Notes: a model not told the origin generated them from the sequence alone. A stretch of 64,000 nt of DNA from Clostridium sp. BNL1100 (GCF_000244875.1 NC_016791.1:4345001-4409000); one strand, 5' to 3'. Counted from the stretch's first letter, positions 45,996 to 56,798 are shown. Numbers and translations: made by a program.

Positions 45996-47560
45996 TTATT
46001 TTTATTTCCATTGTTTTTATTTGAGACTTGTCTTGTCAAATCCTTTGAAAAGATTTTGGGTCTTAGGGTCATATCCCACCAGGGTGCACGAATCCAAGCA
46101 TCTTGTCCGTCATGGTTTTTAGCCCGGGTACTACCCATCATGTATGGAATACCAAAAGAGCGAATACTCATCATGTGAAGGTACATGACAATAATACACA
46201 TCAGTAATCCGTATATACCTAGGAATGACGCTCCCAGCAAATAAAAAGTACGAAATACAATAGTGGAACCAATTATGTTCATGTTTATTAATGTTGTAAT
46301 TCCCGTAAGTGCGGTAATTATGATTACCGGAGCACTGACCAGTTTTGCCTGAACTGCAGCCTGCCCTAAAACCAGTGTCCCTACAATGTTTACTGCCTGA
46401 CCTACAGGCCCGGGCATTCTTGTACCTACTTCCCTTAAAATATCAAATATAAATAGCATAATGAACAATGAAAGAGATGTCGGAAATGGAACACCCTGTC
46501 TGGAAGAAGAAATGCTTACCAGCAACGGAGTCGGAAGCATCTCCTGATGAAATGTCACAAGAGCTAAAAATATTGCCGGTATAGTAGTGGAAGTTACCGC
46601 TGTAAAGCCTCTTATTAAACGATTTATGTTTGCGAAAATATAGTTATTGTAATAGTCTTCACTGGCCTGAAAATTCTCCCCGCCAGTAAATGGCATTGTT
46701 AATACAAACGGGCTTCCGTCTACAAATAAAGCAACTCGCCCTTCAAGAAGTTTAGACGCTACAACATCCGGCCTCTCATATGCTCCTACAGTCTCAAAAG
46801 GCGAATAGGGAGCATCCTTAATAAGCTCCTGAATATAACCTGAATCCAAGATTCCGTCAATCTTTATTTTATTTAAACGTTGGTCAAGTTCAGTTAATAC
46901 TTCTTCTATTGCCAAACCTTCCACATAGCATATACAGATGGATGTATGCGTTCTTTCTCCCAATTCCCTGAATTTGAACTTCAAATCAGGATTTTGGATT
47001 TTTCTACGTACCAACGAAAGGTTTACCGTCAGTGATTCCGTAAAACCCTCTCTGGGGCCACGCACAACCTTTGAGGATTCAGGCTCCTCAATTGACCTTT
47101 TTTCCCAGCCCTTGGACCCAATGACCAGACCTTTATCATATCCCTCCAAAATAAAAAGGGTATCCCCTTTAATTATAGAGCTCACCATCTTATTGATATC
47201 TGTCTCAATTTTTACATTGTTTGATACAATGACGTTTTCCTTTAGGGCCTCCAACAGATTATTAACATTAATATCTTCAGCAAGATTATTGCGTAAAACA
47301 GGCTGAATGATATTTTCATTTACAACCTCTGTATTAATCATTCCCGATATATAAACAATACAGCACTTGGCTTCCTTAACAGATTTATTCTGAAATTCCC
47401 TTGTTATAAGGGTCTGATCATCCTTAAATATGTTTTTAAACAGTGATATGTTCTCCTCCAAAGATACCGTCAAATTTTTTGCTTGAGGAGAAGTTCCGGC
47501 TTGCTCAGCACTATCTTCAGGATGGTTCATCTTATACTTTTTCGAGCCTTTTTTATACAT
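45992..47560 (-). CDS. Spore germination protein GerA family
   Basis: The start is taken as the ATG at 47560 (weak SD, GGTGATG). 522 residues: a soluble N-terminal domain of about 290 residues, then about five transmembrane helices from FTAVTSTTIPAIFLALVTFH onward, ending in a basic, Asn/Lys-rich tail. PDVVASKLLEGRVALFVDGSPFVLTMP is the family hallmark. It forms the oligomeric A subunit of the germinant receptor. First gene of the operon. No clear SigG promoter was found upstream. Confidence 0.94.
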   Translation of the reverse strand: MYKKGSKKYKMNHPEDSAEQAGTSPQAKNLTVSLEENISLFKNIFKDDQTLITREFQNKSVKEAKCCIVYISGMINTEVVNENIIQPVLRNNLAEDINVNNLLEALKENVIVSNNVKIETDINKMVSSIIKGDTLFILEGYDKGLVIGSKGWEKRSIEEPESSKVVRGPREGFTESLTVNLSLVRRKIQNPDLKFKFRELGERTHTSICICYVEGLAIEEVLTELDQRLNKIKIDGILDSGYIQELIKDAPYSPFETVGAYERPDVVASKLLEGRVALFVDGSPFVLTMPFTGGENFQASEDYYNNYIFANINRLIRGFTAVTSTTIPAIFLALVTFHQEMLPTPLLVSISSSRQGVPFPTSLSLFIMLFIFDILREVGTRMPGPVGQAVNIVGTLVLGQAAVQAKLVSAPVIIITALTGITTLINMNIIGSTIVFRTFYLLGASFLGIYGLLMCIIVMYLHMMSIRSFGIPYMMGSTRAKNHDGQDAWIRAPWWDMTLRPKIFSKDLTRQVSNKNNGNKNK

Positions 47561-47656
47561 AACATCATCACCGATCAAATTTTCTAAAATAACAATTTTA
47601 GTTATTTGCAATTTAGTGATAAATTAAACAAATTTTATAAATTTTTCATATAGATA

Positions 47657-47706
47657 AAATAAAACCCTAAAAAGCTAGAATAATCAGCCTTTCAGGGTTT
47701 ATTTCA
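47657..47706 (-). terminator. Terminator of the iron alcohol dehydrogenase gene
   Basis: A stem of about 11 bp (AAATAAAACCCT / AGGGTTTATTT with one bulged A) and a 25-nt loop, followed on the minus strand by TTTTATC. Confidence 0.6.
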
Positions 47707-47712
47707 CGTTTT

Positions 47713-48888
47713 TTACTTTGCAAGCTTATATATTTCAAGTACATCCTGCCAGTAAAGTTTTTTGAGGCCTCCGATTGAATGTTCTCTACCATATGCCTCA
47801 CCGGTCGCTTTTTGGGCCATAAGCTCATATTTGCTTTCCTCTATACCGATTTCTGTGAGAGTTGCCGGGAGACCCATTTTTTTATAAAATTCACGGAGTC
47901 TTGCGATTCCTTCCATTACTATGGCATCAGGGTCACGATAGCTGCCTTCTACGCCCATTACGTTAACAGCGAACTGTACAAACATATTAATGTTTGTCTT
48001 ATAAACATACTGCATCCATGCAGGAGTTAATATTGCTAGACCCGCACCATGTGCAATATCATATATGGCACTCAGTTCATGTTCCATATCATGACAAGCC
48101 CAATCCTGAGCCCTTCCTAGACCCAGTATGTCATTGTGTGCTATAGTACCTCCAAAACCAACCTGACACCATGCATCATAATTTTCAGGGTTTTGTGAAA
48201 CTATTAATGCATTTTTCATAATGGTTTTAAGAGTTGTTTCACACAAGCCGTCTGTAAGGTCTGTATGAGTGGTATTTGTGAAATATCTCTCAAAAATATG
48301 GCTCATCATATCAGCTACGCCATTAGCAATTTGATTTTTTGGAAGTGTAAAAAACAATTCCGGATTTACTATACTAAGAACAGGTTTAAGATAATTACTG
48401 CCATATCCCTTTTTAATCTGTTTTTCTTCGTTGGTAATTACTGTATGCGGGCTGGATTCACTTCCTGCTGCTGGTATTGTCAGAATTGTGGCAACGGTTA
48501 GAGCAGCTTTAATTTCACCGCCCTCTTCATAAAACTTCCATATATCATCATTGCATGCGCCTAGCGCTATCGCCTTTGCAGAGTCTATTACACTTCCTCC
48601 GCCTACTGCAAGTATCAGGTCTACGCCTTCTTTTTTACAAAGTTCGGCCCCTTCCTCAGCTAAAGACAACCGTGGATTGGGAACTACACCGCCCAGTTCA
48701 ACAAATTCTATGTTATTTTCCTTCAGGGAAGCAACCACCTGATCGTATAGTCCGCTTTTCTTGATACTATTTCCGCCATAATGTAAAAGTGCTTTTTGGG
48801 TATATGGTTTAATTAAACTGCCTATCATTTTTTGGGTGTCCTTACCAAATACAATACGTGTGGGTAGATGCATATCAAAGTTTAGCAT
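47713..48888 (-). CDS. Iron-containing alcohol dehydrogenase (YqhD/BDH-like)
   Basis: The start is the ATG at 48888, 8 nt after AGGA; an ATG two codons upstream is too close to the SD. 391 residues, group III ADH. The nucleotide-binding motif is VGGGSVIDSAKAIALG. Metal ligands lie in DMMSHIFERYF and the later HDMEHELSAIYDIAHGAGLAIL region (Asp and three His). NADPH-dependent reduction of aldehydes, including butyraldehyde or toxic short aldehydes, is expected for this group. It is divergent from the merR-type gene, and its promoter is a classic MerR target. Confidence 0.93.
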   Translation of the reverse strand: MLNFDMHLPTRIVFGKDTQKMIGSLIKPYTQKALLHYGGNSIKKSGLYDQVVASLKENNIEFVELGGVVPNPRLSLAEEGAELCKKEGVDLILAVGGGSVIDSAKAIALGACNDDIWKFYEEGGEIKAALTVATILTIPAAGSESSPHTVITNEEKQIKKGYGSNYLKPVLSIVNPELFFTLPKNQIANGVADMMSHIFERYFTNTTHTDLTDGLCETTLKTIMKNALIVSQNPENYDAWCQVGFGGTIAHNDILGLGRAQDWACHDMEHELSAIYDIAHGAGLAILTPAWMQYVYKTNINMFVQFAVNVMGVEGSYRDPDAIVMEGIARLREFYKKMGLPATLTEIGIEESKYELMAQKATGEAYGREHSIGGLKKLYWQDVLEIYKLAK

Positions 48889-48981
48889 AGTCATTTTCCT
48901 TTCTCACTTACTATTAATTTTCCAAGTATTATTATACTTATTTTTTACCTTAATTATTTGGCCCCATCTTCAATTAGGATG

Positions 48982-49010
48982 TTGATGAAGCCTAATATTT
49001 TAAGTATAAT
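48982..49010 (+). promoter_or_regulatory. Promoter of the MerR-family gene
   Basis: TTGATG (48982-48987), 17-bp spacer, perfect TATAAT (49005-49010) on the plus strand. The transcript would start near 49017, just before the MerR dyad, so the regulator bound there could also limit its own synthesis. Confidence 0.6.
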
Positions 49011-49013
49011 AAA

Positions 49014-49044
49014 ATTGTAAACCTTAACGTAAACTTTAAGTCAA
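49014..49044 (-). promoter_or_regulatory. MerR-type promoter of the iron alcohol dehydrogenase gene
   Basis: Minus-strand TTGACT (49039-49044), 19-bp spacer, TACAAT (49014-49019). The spacer dyad CTTAAAGTTTACGTTAAG differs at one base from that of the aldo/keto reductase promoter at 4838-4868. Confidence 0.85.
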
Positions 49045-49074
49045 TAGTAATTTTAATATACAGGAGGATATTTA

Positions 49075-49449
49075 ATGGACTATTCTATAAAGCAAGTATC
49101 TGAAAAGACAAATTTAAAAGCCCATGTTTTACGCTATTATGAAAGAGAAGGACTGCTTCCTAATGTATCCAGAAGTGAAAGCGGAATACGTCGGTATTCG
49201 GAAGAAGACCTCGAATGGCTTGGTCTTATCTGCTGTCTCAAGAATACCGGAATGTCCATTAAACAGATCAGAGAATTTGTCGCACTGAGCACTCAAGGAA
49301 AGGGAACTCTGAAGCAGCGTTGTGATATGCTCATAGAGCATAAAAAGACCGTTAAAAGTCAAATTGAGGAAATGAATAACCATTTGAAAAAAGTTACTCA
49401 TAAAATAGAGTATTTCACTTCCCAGTATGAGGAGTATTTGGGTAAATAG
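49075..49449 (+). CDS. MerR-family transcriptional regulator (AdhR-like)
   Basis: 124 residues. The winged HTH reads YSIKQVSEKTNLKAHVLRYY, then EREGLLPNVSRSESGIRRY. A dimerisation helix (IEEMNNHLKKVTHKIEYF) closes the protein. There is no metal-binding cysteine set in the C-terminal part. Two adjacent cysteines C53-C54 (LICCLKNTGMS) lie where the single reactive Cys of the aldehyde sensor AdhR of Bacillus sits (inference from memory). GGAGG precedes the ATG. It probably activates the divergent dehydrogenase and the distant aldo/keto reductase. Confidence 0.9.
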   Translation: MDYSIKQVSEKTNLKAHVLRYYEREGLLPNVSRSESGIRRYSEEDLEWLGLICCLKNTGMSIKQIREFVALSTQGKGTLKQRCDMLIEHKKTVKSQIEEMNNHLKKVTHKIEYFTSQYEEYLGK

Positions 49450-49459
49450 AAGGGTGAAA

Positions 49460-49642
49460 TTAATCAATAATTTCACCCGAACAACCCTCATAACTTTTAC
49501 CGTTTTTACTTTTACATTTAAAATACGGAGAATAGTTTATTTTATGATAGTTCAAGATATCTATTTTATGCAAATTGCAATAGCCTTGAACACCCTTTAC
49601 TCGTTTTATTAGTTTTGCCTTTTCAAAATGTCTGCAATTCAT
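49460..49642 (-). CDS. Small cysteine-rich protein downstream of the response regulator
   Basis: 60 residues from the ATG at 49642 with AGAAAGG 7 nt upstream. It has four cysteines and two histidines (MNCRHFEKAK, GYCNLHK, YFKCKSKNGKSYEGC), which could form a small zinc or redox site. It follows the response-regulator gene by 27 nt on the same strand, so it is likely the third gene of that operon. Its stop codon lies in an 11-bp hairpin (49452-49478) shared with the convergent merR end. Family unknown. Confidence 0.65.
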   Translation of the reverse strand: MNCRHFEKAKLIKRVKGVQGYCNLHKIDILNYHKINYSPYFKCKSKNGKSYEGCSGEIID

Positions 49643-49669
49643 TTTTTTCACCTTTCTCTTTTATTTTTT

Positions 49670-50257
49670 TTAATTTTCCGTAAAAGTCTTATAAAACTGA
49701 TAAAACCTCTCTGCACTCTTTTCATTCCCGAGTCCTCTATAAGCCCTGCTTATCAGCAAATATACCTCCGGATTTTCAATATCCTTTCCAAGGGCTCTTT
49801 GGGCCAATTCCAGTGATTTTTCATAGTTGTTAGCATCAAGAAAAGCCTTTGCCCTTAAAATAAAATTTTCTAAATTCTCTTCATTCTTATTATTCAAATG
49901 GGAGTTTTCAAATTCCATTAGTACATTTCTTATTTTGTCTGCTGAAAACGGTTTCTGTACATATGCAACGGCACCTAAATTGGTACAGTCCACGGCATTC
50001 TTTACGGTTGCATATGCTGTGATAATTATTACAGGTGTCTTTATACCGTTTTCCCTTATCCTCTTTAAAACCTCAGTTCCTCTTACCCCCGGTAGTTTTA
50101 TATCAAGGAAGGCCAAATCAAAGGTGTGGGTGGTAAATAACTCCAGAGCCTGTGTTCCGTCACTTGCAGTCAAAACCTCATATCCTTCAAGTTCAAGGCA
50201 CTTTGTTAATATCATCCTAATATTCTTTGTATCATCAACTACAAGAACTTTCTTCAT
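49670..50257 (-). CDS. Response regulator with C-terminal TPR-like region, no DNA-binding domain
   Basis: 195 residues. The receiver domain has D8/D9, phospho-acceptor D52 (LAFLDIKLPG), T80 and K102. Residues 130-190 are helical with a TPR-like repeat (ILRAKAFLDANNYEKSLELAQRAL) instead of a DNA-binding output, so it probably acts by protein-protein contact. The ATG directly abuts the stop of the histidine kinase gene. Although next to kdp, it is not a KdpE-type regulator. Confidence 0.9.
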   Translation of the reverse strand: MKKVLVVDDTKNIRMILTKCLELEGYEVLTASDGTQALELFTTHTFDLAFLDIKLPGVRGTEVLKRIRENGIKTPVIIITAYATVKNAVDCTNLGAVAYVQKPFSADKIRNVLMEFENSHLNNKNEENLENFILRAKAFLDANNYEKSLELAQRALGKDIENPEVYLLISRAYRGLGNEKSAERFYQFYKTFTEN

Positions 50258-52105
50258 TTAATATTTGTTCCTTCCTGCTATGTTCAGTGTAAAGCCGAAA
50301 CTGCTTCCAACGTCAAGACGGCTCTCGCACCATATCCTTCCATGGTGTGCCTCAATTATTTCTCTTACTACTGCAAGCCCCAATCCTGTTCCTCTTACCT
50401 CAAAATCAGCATCCTTTACCTGTACAAACTTTTCAAATATATTATCGATGTATTCCTCCGGAATACCCAGTCCTGTGTCTTTAACGGTGACGCACATCAT
50501 ATTATTCTTATCTACACTGGCTGTTACGCTTATTTCATCTCCAGCATTGGTATACTTTAATGCATTTGAAATCAGGTTATTCAAGACCCAGGTTATTTTT
50601 TCAAAATCTGCTACAACGTAAGGCATATCTTCTTTACATTTAAAATAAAGTGTTTTATCCTGTTGCTCTGCAATTTGATAAAATGGTTTTATGGCACATT
50701 CGATAATATCGTCAATTGCATATTCCTTAATTTTAAATATTGCTTTTCCTGACTCAATTCTTGTTAATTCAAGCAAATCATTCACAAGCTTTGTAAGCCT
50801 GTCACTATCTTCACGTATGGCCTTGATAATTTGCTTCTGGTCATCATTCAAATGCCCCATTCCTTCATCAGACAATATATCCGTTCCCATGACAATAGAT
50901 GTTAAAGGTGTCTTAAATTCATGAGATATTGTGGCAATAAAATCAGTTCTTATTTTTTCAAGTTCTTTTAGATGAGTTACATTCTGAAAGACTGCTATTA
51001 TTCCTGAAAGATTGGCATTATTATCTTTGACGGTTGTAACAATAATATTAAAATAGTAATCCTCCCTGTTTGCTTTCACCGCAAATATTTTTTGCTCCGT
51101 CTCACTCCCGGACCTAAAGGTGTCTGAAATAAAATCAAATATCTCTCCATTTCTTATTCCTTCAAGGAAATGCTTGTTTGTGAGTATTTCCTCGCTGACA
51201 TTGAATATCTTTTCAAATGCATCATTCAGTAAAATTATCCTGTACTCAGTGTCAAGAAACACCAGGGGGTCAGAAATACATTTAACAATTGCCACAGACT
51301 TGTTTTTTTCTGCAAGTAGGTCTCCCATGGTGCTCTGTTCATATTGCTGCAGCCGTTTAGTCATGTTATTAAATTCTGCCGAAAGCTCACCGATTTCATC
51401 TTTTACAAATATATCTGCCTCCTGATTAAGGTCCCCGGCTTTTACCATTTTCATTGTCTGAGTCAAAAGGGTTATGGGTTTTAAAAATCTATCCGTAAAA
51501 TACCTTGATACTGCAAATCCTCCTATAAAAGCCACGGTAGATATTCCAAGGACAAGGTACATTGAATCCTGAGCATTTTTAGTAGCTTCAGCCTTGCTTT
51601 TAAACATTGACTTTTCATTTAGAACGCTCAGTTGTCTAAGCTCGTTTTTAGTATTGTTAAACTCTTTGCTCATTTGGGTATTAAAAAATTCATTTGCTTT
51701 TGATATACCCTGTTGACTGTGTATTTCTTCTAAATCAAGGAAAAACTTCATATATCTTGTGTAGGATGCCTTAATGGCATTTACTATGTCTTTTTCCCCT
51801 TTTTCAGTAATATTATTGGAATCTACATTGTACCATTTAAAAAACACTTCACTATTGTTTGTAAAAAGCTCTTTGCCCTTTTGGGTATCAACATTTATAT
51901 ATAATAACGCTGCGCTGTCCTGCCGTTCTATAGCTTCCATCATCATATTGGTAGCATTTATACTCTTATAGTTGGATATCATCAGGCCATCAATGGCTCT
52001 GCTTAACCTAAACAAATTCACTGAAGCAGTTATCCCCACTACAGCAATAAGTATAACGAGACTTAAATATAATAGCGAAACCTTACCTTTAAGTGTCTTA
52101 ATCAT
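50258..52105 (-). CDS. Membrane sensor histidine kinase (HAMP-PAS-HisKA-HATPase)
   Basis: 615 residues. Transmembrane helices at about 10-32 and 180-200 flank a helical extracytoplasmic sensor of the four-helix-bundle kind. HAMP (TQTMKMVKAGDLNQ...), then a PAS domain (DPLVFLDTEYRIILLNDAFEKIF), the H-box ATISHEFKTPLTSI, and an ATPase with DTGLGIP and GTGLGLAVVREII follow. It should phosphorylate the adjacent response regulator. Its own promoter is divergent from kdpA. The stimulus is unknown. Confidence 0.94.
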   Translation of the reverse strand: MIKTLKGKVSLLYLSLVILIAVVGITASVNLFRLSRAIDGLMISNYKSINATNMMMEAIERQDSAALLYINVDTQKGKELFTNNSEVFFKWYNVDSNNITEKGEKDIVNAIKASYTRYMKFFLDLEEIHSQQGISKANEFFNTQMSKEFNNTKNELRQLSVLNEKSMFKSKAEATKNAQDSMYLVLGISTVAFIGGFAVSRYFTDRFLKPITLLTQTMKMVKAGDLNQEADIFVKDEIGELSAEFNNMTKRLQQYEQSTMGDLLAEKNKSVAIVKCISDPLVFLDTEYRIILLNDAFEKIFNVSEEILTNKHFLEGIRNGEIFDFISDTFRSGSETEQKIFAVKANREDYYFNIIVTTVKDNNANLSGIIAVFQNVTHLKELEKIRTDFIATISHEFKTPLTSIVMGTDILSDEGMGHLNDDQKQIIKAIREDSDRLTKLVNDLLELTRIESGKAIFKIKEYAIDDIIECAIKPFYQIAEQQDKTLYFKCKEDMPYVVADFEKITWVLNNLISNALKYTNAGDEISVTASVDKNNMMCVTVKDTGLGIPEEYIDNIFEKFVQVKDADFEVRGTGLGLAVVREIIEAHHGRIWCESRLDVGSSFGFTLNIAGRNKY

Positions 52106-52137
52106 TATTTATCCCCTGATTTAAATATCTTGTATTT

Positions 52138-52166
52138 AGTATATTGTCTGGGCTGTTTTTTATCAA
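52138..52166 (-). promoter_or_regulatory. Promoter of the histidine kinase operon
   Basis: Minus-strand TTGATA (52161-52166), 17-bp spacer, TATACT (52138-52143). Confidence 0.65.
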
Positions 52167-52372
52167 CAAACCATACTATAGCTTTATATTAAAAATACGA
52201 GATAATGCTTCGAGTAAGTGTGATAAACTAATTTCATCCCCCCTAAAGGTGTGAGCAAAAGACTGAATTGAAAATTCTCAAGCTTTAGTAATACAGCCTT
52301 TTAGAATTATAATCTAACAGACATCAGAATATGGAAACCGGAAGAAATTTTAATTTTAGGGGGGTTAATTCT

Positions 52373-54052
52373 TTGGAAATTATTCAAATATTAATAACAC
52401 TGGGTATACTTATGGTTCTGGTTATACCTATGGGAAAGTATCTTTCCAAGGTTATATCAGGTGAGAAATCCTTTATAGATCCATGCTTTGACAGGATTGA
52501 CGGAGTAATATACAAGCTTACGGGGATTAAAAAGTCTGAAATGAACTGGAAGCAGTACGCTGTTTCCCTTGTTGCAACAAATTTGATAATGGTATTACTT
52601 GTGTATATACTTTTCAGGCTTCAGGGAGCTCTTGTACTGAATCCTAGCGGAAATAAAAGCATGAATCCGCTGCTTGCTCTTAATACTGCCATTAGTTTCA
52701 TTACAAATACCAACCTCCAGCATTACAGCGGAGAATGGGGAATGACTTACTTTACTCAAATGGCAGCGGTCACCTTTTTAATGTTCACATCAGCTGCATC
52801 CGGGTTTTCAGTTGCAGCTGCATTTATTCGTGGTATTACAGGCAAGTCGGAAACTGTCGGTAATTTTTTCGTAGATATGGTACGTGTCATTACGAGAGTT
52901 CTTTTGCCCCTTTCAATTATAGTAACATTGATTCTTGTATGGCAGGGCGTACCACAGACATTAGTGGGAACTAAAACTATAACTACCTTGCAGGGAAGTT
53001 ATCAGGATATTCCCCTTGGCCCGGTTGCCAGTATGGAATCCATTAAGCATTTAGGTACAAACGGAGGCGGATTCTTCGGGGCAAATTCCGCACATCCCTT
53101 TGAAAACCCGACTCCTTTTTCCAATTTGATTGAAATTATATCTATGATGTTAATTCCCGCATCACTCGTTTATGCCTTTGGTATAATGCTCAAAAACAAA
53201 AAGCAGGCGTGGGTATTATTTGCCGCAATGTTGGTTTTATTTCTGATATCTTTACCGGTATGCTATTTTTCTGAAGCAGGAGGTAATCCGATTCTTGCTG
53301 ATGCAGGTCTCTCCCAGTCAATGGGTAATATGGAAGGAAAAGAGGTAAGGTTTGGAATAGGCCAATCCTCACTTTTTACTACCGTAACTACAGCATTTAC
53401 CACAGGTTCAGTTAACAACATGCACGACTCTCTTACACCGCTGGGGGGACTGGTACCACTGTTCCAAATGATGCTTAATGTTGTGTTCGGCGGTGAAGGC
53501 GTTGGCTTTATGAATATTATTATGTATGCGATATTAGCTGTTTTCCTTTCCGGGTTAATGGTAGGAAGAACTCCGGAATTTCTGGGAAAGAAAATAGAAG
53601 GCCGGGAGATGAAATTAATTGCTATAGCCATTCTTATTCATCCTTTTATAATCCTTATGCCTACTGCAATATCACTTATTTCACATCAGGGACTGTCGGC
53701 AATAACCAACCCGGGATTTCACGGATTATCGCAGGTTCTTTATGAGTTTACGTCATCAGCAGCTAACAATGGTTCAGGGTTTGAAGGTCTGGTGGATAAT
53801 ACACCATTTTGGAACATTCTAACAGCCATTGTCATGTCTGCAGGTCGTTATCTATCAATTATTATATTACTTGCAGTTGCAGGTTCTCTGGCCTCAAAAA
53901 GGCTTATACCCGCCGGAATCGGTACTTTCAGAACAGATAAAACTATTTTTGCTTTTATTCTTGTGGCTGTAGTACTTATTGTAGGAGCATTGACATTTTT
54001 TCCGGCACTGGCTTTAGGCCCTATAGCCGAGCAACTAACGTTGGGAAAGTAG
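52373..54052 (+). CDS. kdpA: Potassium-transporting ATPase subunit KdpA
   Basis: The start is TTG at 52373 with AGGGGGG 8 nt upstream; the in-frame ATG at 52331 has no SD and would add hydrophilic residues before the first helix. 559 residues with about ten transmembrane helices and the KdpA selectivity-filter segments, such as [47 protein letters not shown] and [16 protein letters not shown]. It is the K+-selective channel-like subunit of the high-affinity Kdp pump. No kdpF is seen ahead of it. Confidence 0.97.
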   Translation: MEIIQILITLGILMVLVIPMGKYLSKVISGEKSFIDPCFDRIDGVIYKLTGIKKSEMNWKQYAVSLVATNLIMVLLVYILFRLQGALVLNPSGNKSMNPLLALNTAISFITNTNLQHYSGEWGMTYFTQMAAVTFLMFTSAASGFSVAAAFIRGITGKSETVGNFFVDMVRVITRVLLPLSIIVTLILVWQGVPQTLVGTKTITTLQGSYQDIPLGPVASMESIKHLGTNGGGFFGANSAHPFENPTPFSNLIEIISMMLIPASLVYAFGIMLKNKKQAWVLFAAMLVLFLISLPVCYFSEAGGNPILADAGLSQSMGNMEGKEVRFGIGQSSLFTTVTTAFTTGSVNNMHDSLTPLGGLVPLFQMMLNVVFGGEGVGFMNIIMYAILAVFLSGLMVGRTPEFLGKKIEGREMKLIAIAILIHPFIILMPTAISLISHQGLSAITNPGFHGLSQVLYEFTSSAANNGSGFEGLVDNTPFWNILTAIVMSAGRYLSIIILLAVAGSLASKRLIPAGIGTFRTDKTIFAFILVAVVLIVGALTFFPALALGPIAEQLTLGK

Positions 54053-54065
54053 GAGGATGGAGTTT

Positions 54066-56126
54066 ATGAATGAGAATTTAAAAAAGAAAAAAAGTTGGAT
54101 AACTAAGGACATTTTAAAAAATGCAGTAAAGGATTCATTTAAAAAGCTTAATCCTAAAGATATGGTAAAAAACCCGGTCATGTTTGTAGTAGAAGTTGGA
54201 TTTATTATTACTTTGGTTCTGACTGTCTTTCCAAACCTACTTGAGAAAAATGGAAATTCCTTGTATAACGGAATAGTTTCTGGAATCTTATTTATAACCC
54301 TGCTTTTTGCTAACTTTGCCGAGGCGGTTGCCGAGGGCAGAGGGAAAGCTCAGGCTGATAGTATGAAGAAAACTAAGAAGGATACCAAAGCAAAGCTTGT
54401 AGACAAAAGCGGCAGCATTAAAATTTTAAGCTCCAATGAAATAAAAAAAGGAGATATCGTTTTATGCGAACCCGGGGATATCATTCCAAATGACGGTGAG
54501 GTTGTGGAAGGCCTAGCATTCGTTGATGAATCGGCCATTACAGGGGAATCTGCTCCCGTTCTTAAGGAAGCAGGAGGCGACTTTAGCTCTGTAACAGGCG
54601 GAACTAAAGTAACCAGCGACTGGCTTAAAATCAAAATAACAGCGACCCCCGGAGAATCCTTTCTTGATAAGATGATTAGCCTTGTAGAAGGTGCTTCAAG
54701 GCAGAAGACGCCCAACGAAATAGCCTTATCAACAATTCTAATAAGCCTTACCGTAATTTTTTTGATTGTAGTTATAACACTCTACCCAATGGCTCATTAT
54801 GCGGGTGTAACAATCTCCGTTTCGTCTCTAATTGCCTTGCTTGTCTGCCTGATACCTACCACCATAGGAGGTCTTTTATCAGCCATTGGCATTGCCGGCA
54901 TGGACAGGGTAACACGTTTCAACGTTATTGCTATGTCAGGAAAAGCCGTTGAAGCCTGTGGAGACGTGGACACAATGATACTCGATAAAACCGGAACTAT
55001 TACCTATGGAAACAGGCTGGCGGCGGAGTTTATTCCTGTAGGCAAGTTCACCCAGGAAAACATTGCAAGGTTTGCTGTAATTGCCTCCTTGAAGGATGAC
55101 ACTCCGGAAGGCCGTTCTGTTGTTGAATTGGCAGCTAAACAGGGAATCAATATTGACAAATCAGAGTACGATAAAGCCGAAAATATAGAATTTACAAGTC
55201 AGACACGGATGAGTGGTCTAAATCTGCCCAATGGAACCCCGGTAAGAAAAGGTGCTTCAGATACTATCCAGAAGTACATTTCGGAGCTTGGAGGAACTGT
55301 GCCTGAGGACCTTCAGCCAAACGTTGATAAAATTTCAAAACTTGGGGGAACTCCTCTTGTTGTATGTGTTGACAAGGAGATAATAGGAGTCATATACCTG
55401 AAAGATACTGTTAAGCCCGGCCTTGTTGACAGGTTCCAGCGTTTGCGTCAAATCGGGATAAAAACAATTATGTGTACCGGGGATAATCCCCTTACTGCGG
55501 AAACAATTGCAAAAGAAGCCGGAGTTGATGACTTTATAGCAGAATGTAAGCCGGAGGACAAAATAGACGTAATTAAGCGTGAGCAGGCTCTGGGAAGGCT
55601 TGTGGCAATGACCGGTGACGGAACAAACGATGCCCCTGCTCTGGCACAGGCTGATGTTGGTCTTGCCATGAACAGCGGTACTGTAGCCGCAAAGGAAGCC
55701 GCCAACATGGTGGACCTGGATTCTGACCCCACAAAGATTATTGAAGTTGTGGAAATCGGGAAGCAACTCCTTATTACCCGCGGTTCATTAACAACCTTCA
55801 GCATTGCAAATGATGTTGCAAAATATTTTGCAATTATTCCGGCTATGTTTACATTATCAATACCACAAATGAGAGTATTGAATGTAATGGGGCTTTCCAC
55901 TCCCAATAGTGCAATTCTGTCGGCACTGATATTTAATGCCGTTATTATACCTGCACTAATTCCTATCGCCATGAGGGGTGTTAAATATAAGCCTATGAGT
56001 GCTGAAGCTATGCTTGCTAAAAATATGCTGATTTACGGATTAGGCGGGATGGCAGTACCCTTTATAGGAATTAAATTGATAGATGTTTTAATAAGTCCTA
56101 TTCTGAAAGCTTTAAATTTGGGTTAA
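54066..56126 (+). CDS. kdpB: Potassium-transporting ATPase ATP-binding subunit KdpB
   Basis: The start is the ATG at 54066, 9 nt after GGAGG; an ATG at 54057 abuts the SD. 686 residues, P-type ATPase. Motifs: ITGESAPV (actuator domain), [10 protein letters not shown] (phosphorylated Asp), [10 protein letters not shown] and [18 protein letters not shown] (hinge). It energises K+ uptake by KdpA. 13 nt follow kdpA. Confidence 0.97.
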   Translation: MNENLKKKKSWITKDILKNAVKDSFKKLNPKDMVKNPVMFVVEVGFIITLVLTVFPNLLEKNGNSLYNGIVSGILFITLLFANFAEAVAEGRGKAQADSMKKTKKDTKAKLVDKSGSIKILSSNEIKKGDIVLCEPGDIIPNDGEVVEGLAFVDESAITGESAPVLKEAGGDFSSVTGGTKVTSDWLKIKITATPGESFLDKMISLVEGASRQKTPNEIALSTILISLTVIFLIVVITLYPMAHYAGVTISVSSLIALLVCLIPTTIGGLLSAIGIAGMDRVTRFNVIAMSGKAVEACGDVDTMILDKTGTITYGNRLAAEFIPVGKFTQENIARFAVIASLKDDTPEGRSVVELAAKQGINIDKSEYDKAENIEFTSQTRMSGLNLPNGTPVRKGASDTIQKYISELGGTVPEDLQPNVDKISKLGGTPLVVCVDKEIIGVIYLKDTVKPGLVDRFQRLRQIGIKTIMCTGDNPLTAETIAKEAGVDDFIAECKPEDKIDVIKREQALGRLVAMTGDGTNDAPALAQADVGLAMNSGTVAAKEAANMVDLDSDPTKIIEVVEIGKQLLITRGSLTTFSIANDVAKYFAIIPAMFTLSIPQMRVLNVMGLSTPNSAILSALIFNAVIIPALIPIAMRGVKYKPMSAEAMLAKNMLIYGLGGMAVPFIGIKLIDVLISPILKALNLG

Positions 56127-56145
56127 TGTGTCAAGGAGGTACTTT

Positions 56146-56745
56146 ATGAAATTACTTTTACGAGCTGTAACAATAACTATTGCTTTATTTATAATTTGTG
56201 GATTAGTATATCCGCTTGCTATGACCGGGATAAGTCAGCTGCTATTCCACCATGAGGCAAACGGCAGTATCATGGAAAACAACGGTAAGCAGATTGGTTC
56301 CGAGCTGCTGGGCCAGAGTTTTACCGATTCAAGATTTTTTCACGGAAGAATTTCCGCAGTTAACTACAATACTTATAATTCAAAGGATAAAACTGCTTAT
56401 TCCGGGCCTGGTTCAGGGTCCGCCAATCTTGCACCGTCCAACCCTGAACTTGTAAAACGTGTAAAAAAGGATATCGATGCCTTTTTAAAGGCCAACCCGG
56501 AAGTAAGAAAGGAGGATATTCCCACCGATTTGTTGACAAGCTCCGGCTCAGGTCTTGACCCGGATATAAGTCCCGAAGCAGCCAGAATTCAGATACCTGC
56601 AATTTCAAAAGCCACAGGTATTAGTATAAGTGATTTGGAGAAAATTGTAGAGAAGTATACTACCGGAAGGACTCTTGGCATATTCGGTGAACCGAGGTTC
56701 AACGTTCTTAAAGCAAATATTGAGATATCAGAGAAAATAAAGTAA
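56146..56745 (+). CDS. kdpC: Potassium-transporting ATPase subunit KdpC
   Basis: The start is the ATG at 56146 with GGAGG 6 nt upstream. 199 residues: one N-terminal transmembrane helix ([20 protein letters not shown]) and an extracytoplasmic domain with [18 protein letters not shown] and [18 protein letters not shown], both KdpC signatures. It completes the Kdp complex. 19 nt follow kdpB. Confidence 0.97.
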   Translation: MKLLLRAVTITIALFIICGLVYPLAMTGISQLLFHHEANGSIMENNGKQIGSELLGQSFTDSRFFHGRISAVNYNTYNSKDKTAYSGPGSGSANLAPSNPELVKRVKKDIDAFLKANPEVRKEDIPTDLLTSSGSGLDPDISPEAARIQIPAISKATGISISDLEKIVEKYTTGRTLGIFGEPRFNVLKANIEISEKIK

Positions 56746-56749
56746 TATA

Positions 56750-56789
56750 AAAAACTGTCCGTGGATATACAATCTTCCGGGCAGTTTTT
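56750..56789 (+). terminator. Terminator between kdpC and the convergent kdpD-like gene
   Basis: AAAAACTGTCCG (56750-56761) / CGGGCAGTTTTT (56778-56789), 12 bp with one wobble. A T-run on the plus strand and an A-run on the other side allow bidirectional use. Confidence 0.85.
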
Positions 56790-56798
56790 GTCTGTGTA

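Noticed and set aside
52331-52372. ATG at 52331 as the start of kdpA
   Set aside because: It lacks an SD and adds a hydrophilic lead. TTG at 52373 has AGGGGGG 8 nt upstream and starts directly at the first membrane helix.
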